Both the position numbers and the translations under genes were made by a program. The notes below the pieces were generated by a model that searched no databases, was not told the origin of the DNA, and was given only the letters and a program-made list of their open reading frames with translations. From NCBI GenBank assembly GCA_014380705.1, contig JACMJI010000411.1, positions 1 to 7,779 of the forward strand: DNA of 7,779 bases. The letters run 5' to 3'. This document shows positions 1-6,276 of this stretch, in pieces. Source of the stretch: Gorillibacterium sp. (GTDB taxonomy: Bacteria > Bacillota > Bacilli > Paenibacillales > NBRC-103111). Each line of letters opens with the position of its first letter. Positions within the stretch are counted from its first letter, which is position 1.

Positions 1-113
1 AGTCTCTTTGAATATTCGTCCAAAATGACTGGAGTTGATATAACCAATTTGTAAGGCGATGTCACCGACCTTATTTGGTGTATTCTGCAAAAGCTCTTTG
101 GCTTGTGATATTC
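1..113. repeat. Direct repeat copy A (113 bp or longer)
   Basis: Positions 1-113 match 6166-6278 in the same orientation with a single difference (A at 91, T at 6256). It codes on the minus strand for the second helix-turn-helix of an AraC-type regulator. At its right end the copies diverge abruptly after GATATTC. The left end is cut by the window edge, so the true repeat may be longer. Confidence 0.97.
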
Positions 114-723
114 GGAGGGTCGTAATATACTCCCAAAATGTTACATCCAAACTTTCTTTAAAAAGACTACAGAAGTAAAACTTATTAATATTCAAATATT
201 CGGATGCTTTTTGCAAAGATATATCGGATGAATAATATTGTTTGCAGAAATCAATCGCTTTTGAAATTAAAATATTTTGTTGATCGTTTGTTTTTTCTAA
301 GCTGCCTAAGGCGGCTTTTTTTTCATTTTCGTATACGAAATCCTGGATAGCATTATCATAGGCTTCAGAAAGATGCTGCAGCGCATATTCCTGGTGGCTA
401 GAGCCAACCAATAAAGGTTCGTGTAGATATTTGGAAATGATTTGAATACATCCTTGTTTTAAACTAATTTCTATTTCTTGGTTGGGAATCCCCTGCATGG
501 GATGATTAAATGCAAGGACAATTTCATTAAATTTACGAAAAAAGCCAATAACGTAATAATTATTTTCCAAGAGAAAATTGTTGATTTCCTCGACAATGCT
601 AATCTTCACTACTTCTTCTATTTCTTTATTGCTGGAATTGGCTGGGTCAACTTGAAATACATTAACATAGCAACTATCCCATTTATTTCCAAATAATTCT
701 AAGAACTCCAAGATTCCAGTCAT
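1..723 (-). pseudogene. YesN-like AraC-type response regulator, receiver domain missing, 3' end off window
   Basis: The minus strand is open from ATG at 723 to the left edge, giving 241 residues without a stop. About residues 1-110 (start MTGILEFLELFGNKWDS, then YVNVFQVDPA) match the middle domain found between receiver and DNA-binding region in YesN-type response regulators. From about residue 150 an AraC helix-turn-helix pair follows: first helix region around ISLQKASEYLNINKFYF and FKESLDVTFWEYIT, second around KVGDIALQIGYINSSHFGRIF. The last few residues lie beyond position 1; the second copy at 6124 shows they would be VGVTPAEFRRLHQ. Family members carry an N-terminal receiver of about 120 residues, for which there is no room here: an in-frame stop lies at 727-729 and the GH3 gene begins at 961. 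No ribosome binding site precedes ATG 723. I therefore call it a 5'-truncated gene, probably non-functional as a phosphorelay regulator. A sampled line is about 32% GC. Confidence 0.8.
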
Positions 724-761
724 TCGCTACTATGCGGATACTGGAATTTTGAATTTCTAGA
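698..761. repeat. Imperfect palindrome at the 5' break of the regulator fragment
   Basis: The arms are 698-720 and 740-761, with a perfect inner core ATTCCAGT / ACTGGAAT (713-720 and 740-747). By hand alignment about 19 of 23 arm positions match, with one gap. The loop of 19 nt contains ATG 723 and the in-frame stop at 727-729 of the truncated regulator. The left arm is coding sequence (TGILEFLE on the minus strand), so the right arm looks like an inverted copy of coding DNA. It may be a fold-back rearrangement scar or an operator. There is no T-run, so an intrinsic terminator is unlikely. Confidence 0.7.
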
Positions 762-765
762 TATA

Positions 766-779
766 TGAAAGCGGTTACA
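766..779 (+). promoter_or_regulatory. CcpA catabolite-responsive element (cre) upstream of GH3
   Basis: The sequence TGAAAGCGGTTACA fits the Bacillales cre consensus (TGWAARCGNTWNCA), including the central CG, and is extended by A at 765 and T at 780. It lies about 85 bp upstream of the predicted -35 of the GH3 gene. In the family literature, sites far upstream of a promoter can be activating and sites at or after the start repress. The position leaves the sign open here. It may be a remnant serving a promoter now lost. Confidence 0.75.
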
Positions 780-862
780 TTTAATGAGTAGATCCCATAT
801 TATCTTTCGGCAAAGTCTCTGCGTAAACTTAGCGGGCATACTCCATTTTTACTGAGGAAATC
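780..862 (-). pseudogene. Possible degenerate upstream part of the response regulator
   Basis: On the minus strand 862-803 reads DFLSKNGVCPLSLRRDFAER followed by a stop. In the next frame 803-780 reads IIWDLLIK. Joined across the frameshift, LRRDFAER-IIWDLLIK looks like the segment that precedes the middle domain in YesN-type regulators. The 19-codon distance from there to the LEFLELFG motif is also about right. If so, the truncated regulator extended this far with at least two frameshifts, and only the receiver proper is absent. The match is by eye, short, and could be chance. Confidence 0.35.
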
Positions 863-863
863 G

Positions 864-890
864 TTGTTATTTACTACATTTCTTTATAAT
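864..890 (+). promoter_or_regulatory. Predicted sigma-A promoter of the GH3 gene
   Basis: A perfect -10 hexamer TATAAT lies at 885-890, preceded by TTGTTA at 864-869 with a 15-bp spacer. A GTTGTT reading gives 16 bp. The spacer is shorter than ideal, so an activator may be needed. The start of transcription would fall near 897, giving a leader of about 65 nt to the ATG at 961. Confidence 0.6.
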
Positions 891-960
891 TTGTGCTAGG
901 CACTCTCCCAACCTTTCAGTAGACTTGTAAAAGAACCTTTAAGGAAGGGATGTTTGCTGC

Positions 961-3561
961 ATGATAGAAAAAGAAGCAGTTTATAGGAATCCCCAATTGC
1001 TGGCGGAGCAGCGTGCGGAGGATTTGCTGGGACGGATGACATTGGAGGAAAAAGTGCGCCAACTACAATGCATGTATATCCAGGAAGTCATCGAGGATGT
1101 GGCAGAGATTGGAGCAGACGGGCTTGGAGGCTTCGCTTTTGAGCGGGTAATGATGCCCTACGATTTAGCAGAAGAAGCAGAGCGGGTCAACCGCGTTCAA
1201 CGCTACTGCGTGGAAGAGACGCGTCTCGGCATTCCCGCGCTCATTCATGCGGAAGCACTTCATGGCTTGTGCCTGCAAAAGGGAACTAGCTTTCCCCAGG
1301 CCATCGGACTGGCGGCTTCCTGGGACATTCCAACCATGGAGAGCGTAAGCTCAGCCATTGCGGAGGAGACGCGGGCAAGGGGCGTCCGGCAGGTGCTTTC
1401 TCCCACGGTGGATGTCTCCCGCGACATTCGCTGGGGGCGCATAGAAGAAACATATGGAGAGGATCCTTACCTCGTATCCCGGATGGCGGTTGCTTTCTGC
1501 AGGAGTTTTGAGGAGCAGGGGGTAGTCACCACTCCGAAGCATTTTGTAGCCAACAGTGGAGATGGCGGTCGGGACAGCCACCCGATCTATTATTCCGAGA
1601 GACTGCTGCGGAAAGTTTACTTCAAGCCTTATGAAGCTTGCATCAAGGAGGCGGGCTCCCAATCCATCATGGCCTCGTACAATGCGGTTGACGGGAGGCC
1701 CAGCGGGTTGAACCGTTGGCTGTTGACAGACATCCTCCGGGAAGAATGGGGGTTTAAAGGAATCGTTGTGACCGACTACGGTCTGATCGGCAAGGCGATG
1801 GACAACCATCGGGTTGCCACGGATCTGCGGGATGCCTCCGTCCAATCCGTGCGGGCGGGAATGGACCGGGAGATTCCTTCTTTCAATGAACGGAGCGGCT
1901 TTGGCGAGCTGGTCAGCGCCTTGAGGGAAGGGCTTCTGGAAGAAGAAGTCCTCGATCTGGCGGTGCGGCGTGTGCTAGAGGTCAAGTTTCGGATCGGCTT
2001 GTTTGAACAGCCTTATGCGGATGTGGCACGTACAGTCGGGATCACCAACAACCAAGATCACCGCCAGACCGCACTGGAGGCGGCCCGGAAATCGATTGTT
2101 CTGCTGAAGAACGAAAGTCAGGTACTCCCCCTTTCCATCAAGTTGAACAAAATTGCCGTATTGGGTTCCATTGCCCAGAAACCAAGGATGGGCGGGTACA
2201 GCAGCTGGGGAATGGAGACGGTCTCTATTCTTGAAGGACTGCAGGATAAATGTCCACAAGGGACGGAAATCCGGTTTATCGATACTAAAAGTCTCGGAGA
2301 CACCAGCGATTTGATCCTAGCGCCTATTCCCTCCGCTTATCTGGAGTGTCTAGATAACGGGAACCTGGTGCCGGGGCTGCTGGGTGAATACCGGAACAAC
2401 AAGCATCTTTCTTTTCAGCCTCAAGTTGTTCAAAGTGATGCTGTCGTTGACTTCGACTGGGGAAGCACCCGGCCAGTGGACCATCCCGAATATTCGGACG
2501 GCAGGCCGTTTTCGGTCAACTGGCAGGGTTGGCTGACTCCTCCAGCGAGCGGGCTTTATAGGCTGGGGTTGACGGCCAACGGAAGCGTCCGGCTCTATGT
2601 GGACGGAGAATTGGCCATCGACCGCTGGGATGATCCGATTCAGGAGACGGAAATGGTATCGCTGGACATGGAAGCGGGCAAGCGAGTTGCCTTGCAGGTG
2701 ATGTACGGGACATCCGGCGGCACTGCCCGTATTTCCCTAGGGTGGGATATCGGGGAAGAGAAGGATGAGGGCACCGACAATCTCAAAAAGGAATTGGAAG
2801 GCGCCGACTTGGCCCTTATCGTGGCTGGTATTGTGGAAGGGGAAGGAAAGGACCGGGCCAGACTGGAGCTGCCTCCATCCATGGAACGGTTAATCCGGAG
2901 TACCGCTCAGACAGGAATACCCACGGTTGTCGTCATCAGTGCGGGCAGCGCCGTAACGATGTCAAGCTGGCTGAAAAGTGTGCAAGGGCTGGTATATGTT
3001 TGGTATCCCGGTCAGGAAGGGGGATATGCAATTGCAGACGTGCTGTTGGGTCATTTCAATCCAGCAGGACGACTGCCCGTTACCTTCCCGCAGGATGTAG
3101 CTCAAGCCCCGCTGTATTACAACCGCGAACCTTCCGGGCGTTCGGACGGCTATGTCGATATGAGCGAAAAGCCTCTGTTTCCGTTCGGCTTTGGCCTCAG
3201 CTACACCACGTTTGCCTATGGAGAGGTGAAGCTGTCCGCTGATGTGATCGGCCGGGTGGAGAGCATTCAGGTTTCGGTAGATATCACCAACACCGGCAGC
3301 CGTGACGGGGAAGAAGTGGTGCAGCTGTACCTCTGCGACCTCATCTCCAGCTATGCCTCCCCCGAGAAGGAGCTGAAAGGATTTGTCCGCGTGTTTATTC
3401 CTGCGGGGCAGACCCGGGAAGTAACGTTTACCCTGACTCCCGCCGAACTGGCCATGCTGGACCGGAATATGCAGTGGGTGGTGGAACCGGGTGAATTTGA
3501 AGTGATGATCGGCTCAGCTAGCGACGACATCCGTTCGCGGTGCCGGTTTCGGGTCGTTTGA
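961..3561 (+). CDS. GH3 beta-glycosidase (beta-glucosidase / beta-xylosidase type) with inserted PA14 domain
   Basis: This intact 866-residue enzyme is predicted to remove terminal beta-linked glucose or xylose from oligosaccharides with retention. The N-terminal TIM-barrel domain spans about residues 20-350, with GRIEETYGEDPYL at 160-171, KHFVAN at 193-198 and TDY at 271-273; D272 is the expected nucleophile. The second alpha/beta domain starts near 375 (KSIVLLKNE) and is interrupted at about 468-596 by a PA14 domain (GLLGEYRNN through VRLYVDGELAIDRW). It resumes with the VEGEGKDRARLELP segment, where E626 or E628 is the likely acid/base, and ends at PFGFGLSYTTF (741-751). A fibronectin-III-like domain ends the protein. 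There is no signal peptide, so it is probably cytoplasmic. The start is supported by AAGGAAGGG at 941-949, spaced 11 nt (slightly long). The gene is monocistronic, ending in a terminator. A sampled line is about 58% GC, far above its left neighbour. Substrate cannot be fixed from sequence alone. Confidence 0.95.
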   Translation: MIEKEAVYRNPQLLAEQRAEDLLGRMTLEEKVRQLQCMYIQEVIEDVAEIGADGLGGFAFERVMMPYDLAEEAERVNRVQRYCVEETRLGIPALIHAEALHGLCLQKGTSFPQAIGLAASWDIPTMESVSSAIAEETRARGVRQVLSPTVDVSRDIRWGRIEETYGEDPYLVSRMAVAFCRSFEEQGVVTTPKHFVANSGDGGRDSHPIYYSERLLRKVYFKPYEACIKEAGSQSIMASYNAVDGRPSGLNRWLLTDILREEWGFKGIVVTDYGLIGKAMDNHRVATDLRDASVQSVRAGMDREIPSFNERSGFGELVSALREGLLEEEVLDLAVRRVLEVKFRIGLFEQPYADVARTVGITNNQDHRQTALEAARKSIVLLKNESQVLPLSIKLNKIAVLGSIAQKPRMGGYSSWGMETVSILEGLQDKCPQGTEIRFIDTKSLGDTSDLILAPIPSAYLECLDNGNLVPGLLGEYRNNKHLSFQPQVVQSDAVVDFDWGSTRPVDHPEYSDGRPFSVNWQGWLTPPASGLYRLGLTANGSVRLYVDGELAIDRWDDPIQETEMVSLDMEAGKRVALQVMYGTSGGTARISLGWDIGEEKDEGTDNLKKELEGADLALIVAGIVEGEGKDRARLELPPSMERLIRSTAQTGIPTVVVISAGSAVTMSSWLKSVQGLVYVWYPGQEGGYAIADVLLGHFNPAGRLPVTFPQDVAQAPLYYNREPSGRSDGYVDMSEKPLFPFGFGLSYTTFAYGEVKLSADVIGRVESIQVSVDITNTGSRDGEEVVQLYLCDLISSYASPEKELKGFVRVFIPAGQTREVTFTLTPAELAMLDRNMQWVVEPGEFEVMIGSASDDIRSRCRFRVV

Positions 3562-3615
3562 TGCCGCGGCGTTAGTCGGATCAGGTTTCAAATATAGGAT
3601 AGAATCCACAAAATG

Positions 3616-3649
3616 CTCCTTTCCGCTTGTCGGAGGGGAGTGTTTTTTT
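3616..3649 (+). terminator. Rho-independent terminator of the GH3 gene
   Basis: A 10-bp stem pairs CTCCTTTCCG (3616-3625) with CGGAGGGGAG (3631-3640), including two G-U pairs, around a 5-nt loop CTTGT. TGTTTTTTT follows at 3641-3649. It lies 54 nt after the GH3 stop. An A-rich stretch before the stem could give some activity on the other strand. Confidence 0.9.
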
Positions 3650-3856
3650 GAAATCAAACGAATTTCTCCATAGTGAAGCGAAACTCGATAGGCCGGAAAC
3701 TCTCTCTTTCTTATACTTCGAGAGTATTGCCAATAAGGAAGACGGCTCGGATGCCTGCCGGGAATTTAACAAAGCTTTATTCAGGGTTCCATGGTTTACA
3801 AAATGCTAAAATGCTTACAATCTGCCAATCACCATTCATTCCCATTTATAAAACCT

Positions 3857-3885
3857 TTGCTTTTTACTATTGTTGGCAATATAGA
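3857..3885 (+). promoter_or_regulatory. Predicted sigma-A promoter of the secreted-protein gene
   Basis: TTGCTT at 3857-3862 and TATAGA at 3880-3885 are separated by an ideal 17-bp spacer. Transcription would start near 3892, just before the cre-like site at 3906. Confidence 0.6.
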
Positions 3886-3905
3886 GCATCTGTAAGATAA
3901 GTGTT

Positions 3906-3919
3906 TGAAAGGGGTTACA
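3906..3919 (+). promoter_or_regulatory. cre-like site with altered centre, just after the predicted start of transcription
   Basis: TGAAAGGGGTTACA differs from the cre box at 766-779 only at one base, the central C replaced by G. It sits at about +15 relative to the predicted promoter, the usual place for CcpA roadblock repression. The central CG is normally highly conserved, so binding may be weak, or another regulator may use it. Confidence 0.4.
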
Positions 3920-4007
3920 ACTGTTGTCTGAGAGGGGGAATATTAGCTGACTTGCAGGGACAGGTGAAGGTTCAAAAGCTACTCATTAAACAAAAGGAGC
4001 TGGGAAA

Positions 4008-4358
4008 ATGGGCTGTATTTTCGGATGCACCAGGAGCGTTAAACCACAGAAATGGGCAATCGTTCTCTCATTTGCAATGTTTTTTTTCCTCTTTACCGGT
4101 TGGTGGGGGACTCCTCAGGCGAAGGCGGAAGCAACGGTTGTCACCTACACGAATTTTCCGGCGGGTACGCCGGACGGTACGGAATTTACTCACGTCAGCA
4201 TTAATGGGCAGAACACCTTCGTTTATAAGACGCAAGCGGAGGAACTTGCAAGTTTCTCTGCTGAGGGTCAGGTGTCGATTACTGTTACGCACCGGCTGCC
4301 GGTAGAAAGCGTCGTCATCCGCCCGCTTAACCGGGCCGTGACCCCCGTAGTCCATTGA
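4008..4358 (+). pseudogene. 5' fragment of an exported carbohydrate-active enzyme (GH49 / beta-helix type N-terminal domain)
   Basis: The start is secure: AAGGAG at 3994-3999 lies 8 nt before the ATG. Residues 1-40 form a signal peptide, with basic residues R9, K12 and K15, a hydrophobic stretch WAIVLSFAMFFFLFTG (16-31), and a probable cleavage after AKA at 40. The mature part (EATVVTYTNFPAGTPDG, then THRLPVESVVIRPLNRAV) resembles the N-terminal beta-sandwich of secreted dextranase-like GH49 and related right-handed beta-helix enzymes, where a VESVVIRPL-type segment is followed by a long catalytic domain. That assignment is from memory of the pattern. Here the frame stops after 116 residues at TPVVH, directly against the cut end of the convergent fucosidase gene, so the catalytic part is missing. 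It would at most secrete a small domain. Promoter and cre-like site upstream appear intact. Confidence 0.7.
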
Positions 4359-4362
4359 CCTA
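4349..4362. other. Rearrangement joint between two truncated convergent genes
   Basis: Coding similarity of the plus-strand secreted enzyme runs to about TPVV (ending near 4352) and then stops at TGA 4356-4358. On the minus strand the fucosidase runs to KKYQPNC and then stops at TAG, positions 4362-4360. Both genes are less than half of their family length and both end within a dozen bases of each other. No insertion-sequence end or target duplication is visible at the joint. Confidence 0.75.
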
Positions 4363-5034
4363 GCAATTAGGCTGGTATTTTTTCACCAGCTGGTAAAGCT
4401 CATCACTCTGCGCTGAGGATATCGTCAGCGGTGTGTCAAACCAGACCAAGGCGATCTCGCCATAATTCCGCATGATTTCCTCTACCTGAGGCTTGATTTT
4501 ACTTTCAAAGCATTGGCTGTAGTTTTTTGTTGAATGATTCGGAAAATCCCAATCGTTTGCCCAGCTCATGCAGTCGCAGTTGGTATGCCCATGGAGATAC
4601 CCCCCGCCGTGAGGCTCATGCCAGTCTAGATCTTGTGAATAATACAGTCCGAATTTTACACCTTGTTTATAACATGCCTCAGCTAGTTCTGCAATGACGT
4701 CCCGCTTAAATGGAGTCGCATCGACGATATTAAAGGAATCGACTTTGGAATGGTACATCGCGAACCCATCATGATGCTTGCTTGTGACGACCAAATACTG
4801 CATACCGCTGTCAACCACGAGTTTGACCCATTCCTCGGCATTGAATAGAATAGGATTAAAGACATTGGCAAGCTTGCTGTACTCTTCATTCTTGATTCGA
4901 AAATAAGATTGGGCCCACTCGCCGATATGCGGCATCCGCTTTCCGTTCCATTCCCCCGCGGGTAGTGAATACAGCCCCCAGTGCACCATCATTCCGTATT
5001 TTGCTTGCTTGAACCAATTAAGGTTGTTGTCCAT
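4360..5034 (-). pseudogene. GH29 alpha-L-fucosidase, 3'-truncated
   Basis: Alpha-L-fucosidases of GH29 remove terminal L-fucose with retention and are usually about 420-500 residues. This reading frame gives 224. Family marks are clear: WFKQAKYGMMVHWG near the start (H18, W19), SKHHDGFAMY (85-94), KFGLYYSQDLDWHE (127-140), and ALVWFDTP, in which D200 is the expected nucleophile. It ends after LVKKYQPNC, where family members continue with a segment like LINSR or LVNGR, so the rest of the barrel, the acid/base region and the C-terminal beta-sandwich are lost; activity is unlikely. I choose ATG 5034 because GGGAG (5048-5044) lies 9 nt upstream. An earlier in-frame ATG at 5103 lacks such a site and would add 23 residues unlike the family. 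There is no signal peptide, so it was cytoplasmic. It diverges from the AraC regulator at 5160. Confidence 0.88.
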
Positions 5035-5051
5035 TCTTACACACTCCCTAT

Positions 5052-5082
5052 GATACTGTATGTTCATATAGTCGATACTATA
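5052..5082. promoter_or_regulatory. Candidate AraC operator: two direct half-sites 22 bp apart
   Basis: GATACTGTA (5052-5060) and GATACTATA (5074-5082) are direct repeats starting exactly 22 bp apart, two helical turns, as expected for the two helix-turn-helix motifs of AraC-family dimers. The second copy also lies in an inverted repeat TATAGT-N4-ACTATA (5067-5082). The site lies in the fucosidase leader and overlaps its predicted -10, between the two divergent genes. The likely binder is the regulator encoded at 5160-5924. Confidence 0.5.
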
Positions 5083-5103
5083 GATTCCGATTACGGACAG
5101 CAA
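5077..5103 (-). promoter_or_regulatory. Predicted fucosidase promoter
   Basis: On the minus strand TTGCTG (5103-5098) and TATAGT (5082-5077) are spaced by 15 bp. The short spacer and weak -35 suit a promoter dependent on an activator or on operator occupancy. It overlaps the oppositely directed predicted promoter of the AraC gene, so the two could be coupled. Confidence 0.4.
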
Positions 5104-5122
5104 TAATCAAAAGTAACATAAT
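5094..5122 (+). promoter_or_regulatory. Predicted promoter of the AraC regulator
   Basis: CGGACA (5094-5099) and CATAAT (5117-5122) have a 17-bp spacer. The -35 matches only in its last four bases. Transcription would begin near 5129, about 30 nt before the TTG start at 5160. Confidence 0.4.
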
Positions 5123-5159
5123 ACCGCATTAAAAATGACGAGTGGACGAGGTGTGTAAG

Positions 5160-5924
5160 TTGGCTGCTGAATCCAATATCAAATTTACCTGTTATGGCAA
5201 AAGGAAGGCGCCAAGCTATTGGAGTTTTGACCACTTTCCATATGTAAACAGGCTGTACTACATCTATGGAGGCACTGCTTTTTACACGAGCGGACCTGTT
5301 AAGCATCAACTTATGCCTGGACATCTGTATCTATTTCCCTATGGAATTCAATTTGCAGCAATACATGATCCGGCTGATTGCTTAGATCATTTATATTTCG
5401 ATTTTAGCGTTGTGCCGCCGTTGCTGCTTGATCATTTTGTTGAATATAAGGTAGAAGAGAATACCGTTCTATACCATTTGCTTAAAGCGATAGAATGCCT
5501 CTTATCGGATAATGGAAGCCTTGAAGATGAGGGGATGATTAAAACACTCTTCCATGGGCTTCTGGACGCCACGACTCGGGAGCTTGACATCAAGCGTTTA
5601 AGCGATCGCCGAATAAACCTTGTCCTTGATGTCATTCATGAAAAATACAACGAGGAATTGACAAACAAATCTTTTGCGGAGCTTCTTCATATGGATCAAC
5701 GCCATTTTATTCGCATTTTCAAACAAGCCTTGAACATGACACCAAATAAGTATATACGGGAGTACCGGTTAAACTTAGCAGAAGCCATGCTAAGGGACTG
5801 CGTGCCGTTGTACGAAATTGCAGCAAAGACAGGCTATCAGAGTACAACCTCTTTGTGTCATGCATTCAAAAAAAGCCGTGGCTTATCGCCGTCGGCCTTT
5901 CAAGAGAAGCTCCATGAGAAATAG
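5160..5924 (+). CDS. AraC-family transcriptional regulator with cupin-type sensor domain
   Basis: This intact 254-residue one-component regulator has an N-terminal cupin-like sugar-sensing half (about 20-85, including YYIYGGTAFYTSGPV and a GHLYLFPYG turn). A linker of about 60 residues follows, then a complete AraC DNA-binding domain. Helix-turn-helix 1 lies at about 169-199 (SFAELLHMDQRHFIRIFKQ) and helix-turn-helix 2 at about 215-248 (LYEIAAKTGYQSTTSLCHAF, ending GLSPSAF). I prefer TTG 5160 because GAGGTG (5148-5153) lies 6 nt before it. GTG 5142, which would add 6 residues, has no ribosome binding site. It diverges from the fucosidase gene and probably controls it through the repeats at 5052-5082. 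With the fucosidase broken, its main local target may be gone. Unlike the fragments at 1-723 and 6124-6276 it has no response-regulator middle domain and is not a copy of them. Confidence 0.93.
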   Translation: MAAESNIKFTCYGKRKAPSYWSFDHFPYVNRLYYIYGGTAFYTSGPVKHQLMPGHLYLFPYGIQFAAIHDPADCLDHLYFDFSVVPPLLLDHFVEYKVEENTVLYHLLKAIECLLSDNGSLEDEGMIKTLFHGLLDATTRELDIKRLSDRRINLVLDVIHEKYNEELTNKSFAELLHMDQRHFIRIFKQALNMTPNKYIREYRLNLAEAMLRDCVPLYEIAAKTGYQSTTSLCHAFKKSRGLSPSAFQEKLHEK

Positions 5925-6039
5925 GTGTAGGGCGTTCCTAGTGTATAGCAATCTTCGAGCAGGATAGGGTTTACAAGGGGATAAATGTTTATCAAGGCGA
6001 ACAAAAAGTCCTTTGTTTAAATTGGTTGGTTCATACCCC

Positions 6040-6063
6040 TGTCAAGTAGACAGTATAAAAAAG
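6040..6063. other. Possible insertion-sequence end remnant
   Basis: TGTCAAGTAGACAG (6040-6053), followed by TATAAAAAAG (6054-6063), has the look of the terminal repeat of some IS3-family elements of Firmicutes. Read on the minus strand, LFYTVYLTGV followed by a stop resembles the tail such elements can add to their transposase. No transposase is present on either side. The short internal palindrome CTGTC-N5-GACAG could arise by chance. Confidence 0.25.
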
Positions 6064-6123
6064 CTTCATAGCTTACGTATGCCGAAACTCAATCGGCGAT
6101 CCAGTAACGACGCGGGTTCTAAA

Positions 6124-6276
6124 TTACTGATGAAGTCTTCGGAACTCAGCTGGGGTTACACCAACAGTCTCTTTGAATATTCGTCCAAAATGACTGGAGT
6201 TGATATAACCAATTTGTAAGGCGATGTCACCGACCTTATTTGGTGTATTCTGCAATAGCTCTTTGGCTTGTGATAT
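6124..6276 (-). pseudogene. C-terminal fragment of an AraC-type response regulator (second copy)
   Basis: The minus strand reads from ISQAKELLQN through ALQIGYINSSHFGRIFKE and on to VGVTPAEFRRLHQ before TAA at 6126-6124. This is about 50 residues: the second helix-turn-helix and natural C-terminus of the same regulator type as at 1-723. Upstream the similarity ends after 6278 and an in-frame TGA lies at 6279-6277, with no start or ribosome binding site, so this is a dead fragment. It supplies the C-terminus that the left copy would have beyond the window. Its join point lies beside a hairpin and about 70 bases after the stop of the gene at 6349-6972. Confidence 0.9.

Larger units (their letters stand above)
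3562..4007. other. Gene-free spacer between GH3 and the secreted-protein gene
   Basis: This 446-base stretch holds the GH3 terminator (3616-3649), a promoter (3857-3885), a cre-like site (3906-3919) and the ribosome binding site AAGGAG (3994-3999) of the next gene. Between 3650 and 3856 I see no gene. Short open frames there have no recognisable protein character, and a GTG-initiated frame from 3901 is out of frame with the exported protein and lacks a ribosome binding site. The long leader after the promoter (about 115 nt) leaves room for further control, but no known riboswitch was recognised. Confidence 0.7.

Noticed and set aside
478..696. Plus-strand frame of 72 codons
   Set aside because: It lies opposite the well-supported regulator reading frame and its translation has no recognisable character.
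1260..2882. Several open frames of 60-164 codons on the minus strand inside the GH3 gene
   Set aside because: They are antisense shadows of a GC-rich gene with full-length GH3 homology. They have no ribosome binding sites and low-complexity, Ser/Arg/Pro-rich translations.
3581..3900. Small frames on both strands downstream of GH3
   Set aside because: One spans the terminator hairpin, and none has a ribosome binding site or a recognisable sequence.
3901..4305. GTG-initiated plus-strand frame of 134 codons
   Set aside because: It has no ribosome binding site and an Arg-rich translation. It overlaps, in another frame, the exported protein, which has a clear signal peptide and a good Shine-Dalgarno.
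5035..5103. Upstream ATG at 5103 for the fucosidase
   Set aside because: The extra 23 residues are unlike GH29 N-termini, while ATG 5034 has GGGAG at 9-nt spacing. The extension also runs through the promoter and operator.
6000..6018. AACAAA / TTTGTT hairpin after the AraC gene, considered as a terminator
   Set aside because: The stem is only six pairs, nearly all A-T, and lies about 75 bases after the stop with just a short T-run. It is too weak to call.
6061..6095. GCCGA / TCGGC inverted repeat after the regulator fragment
   Set aside because: Five base pairs with a 7-nt loop and no T-run on either strand do not support a terminator.
6013..6219. Plus-strand frame of 68 codons over repeat copy B
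   Set aside because: It is antisense to the recognisable AraC C-terminal sequence and lacks a ribosome binding site.
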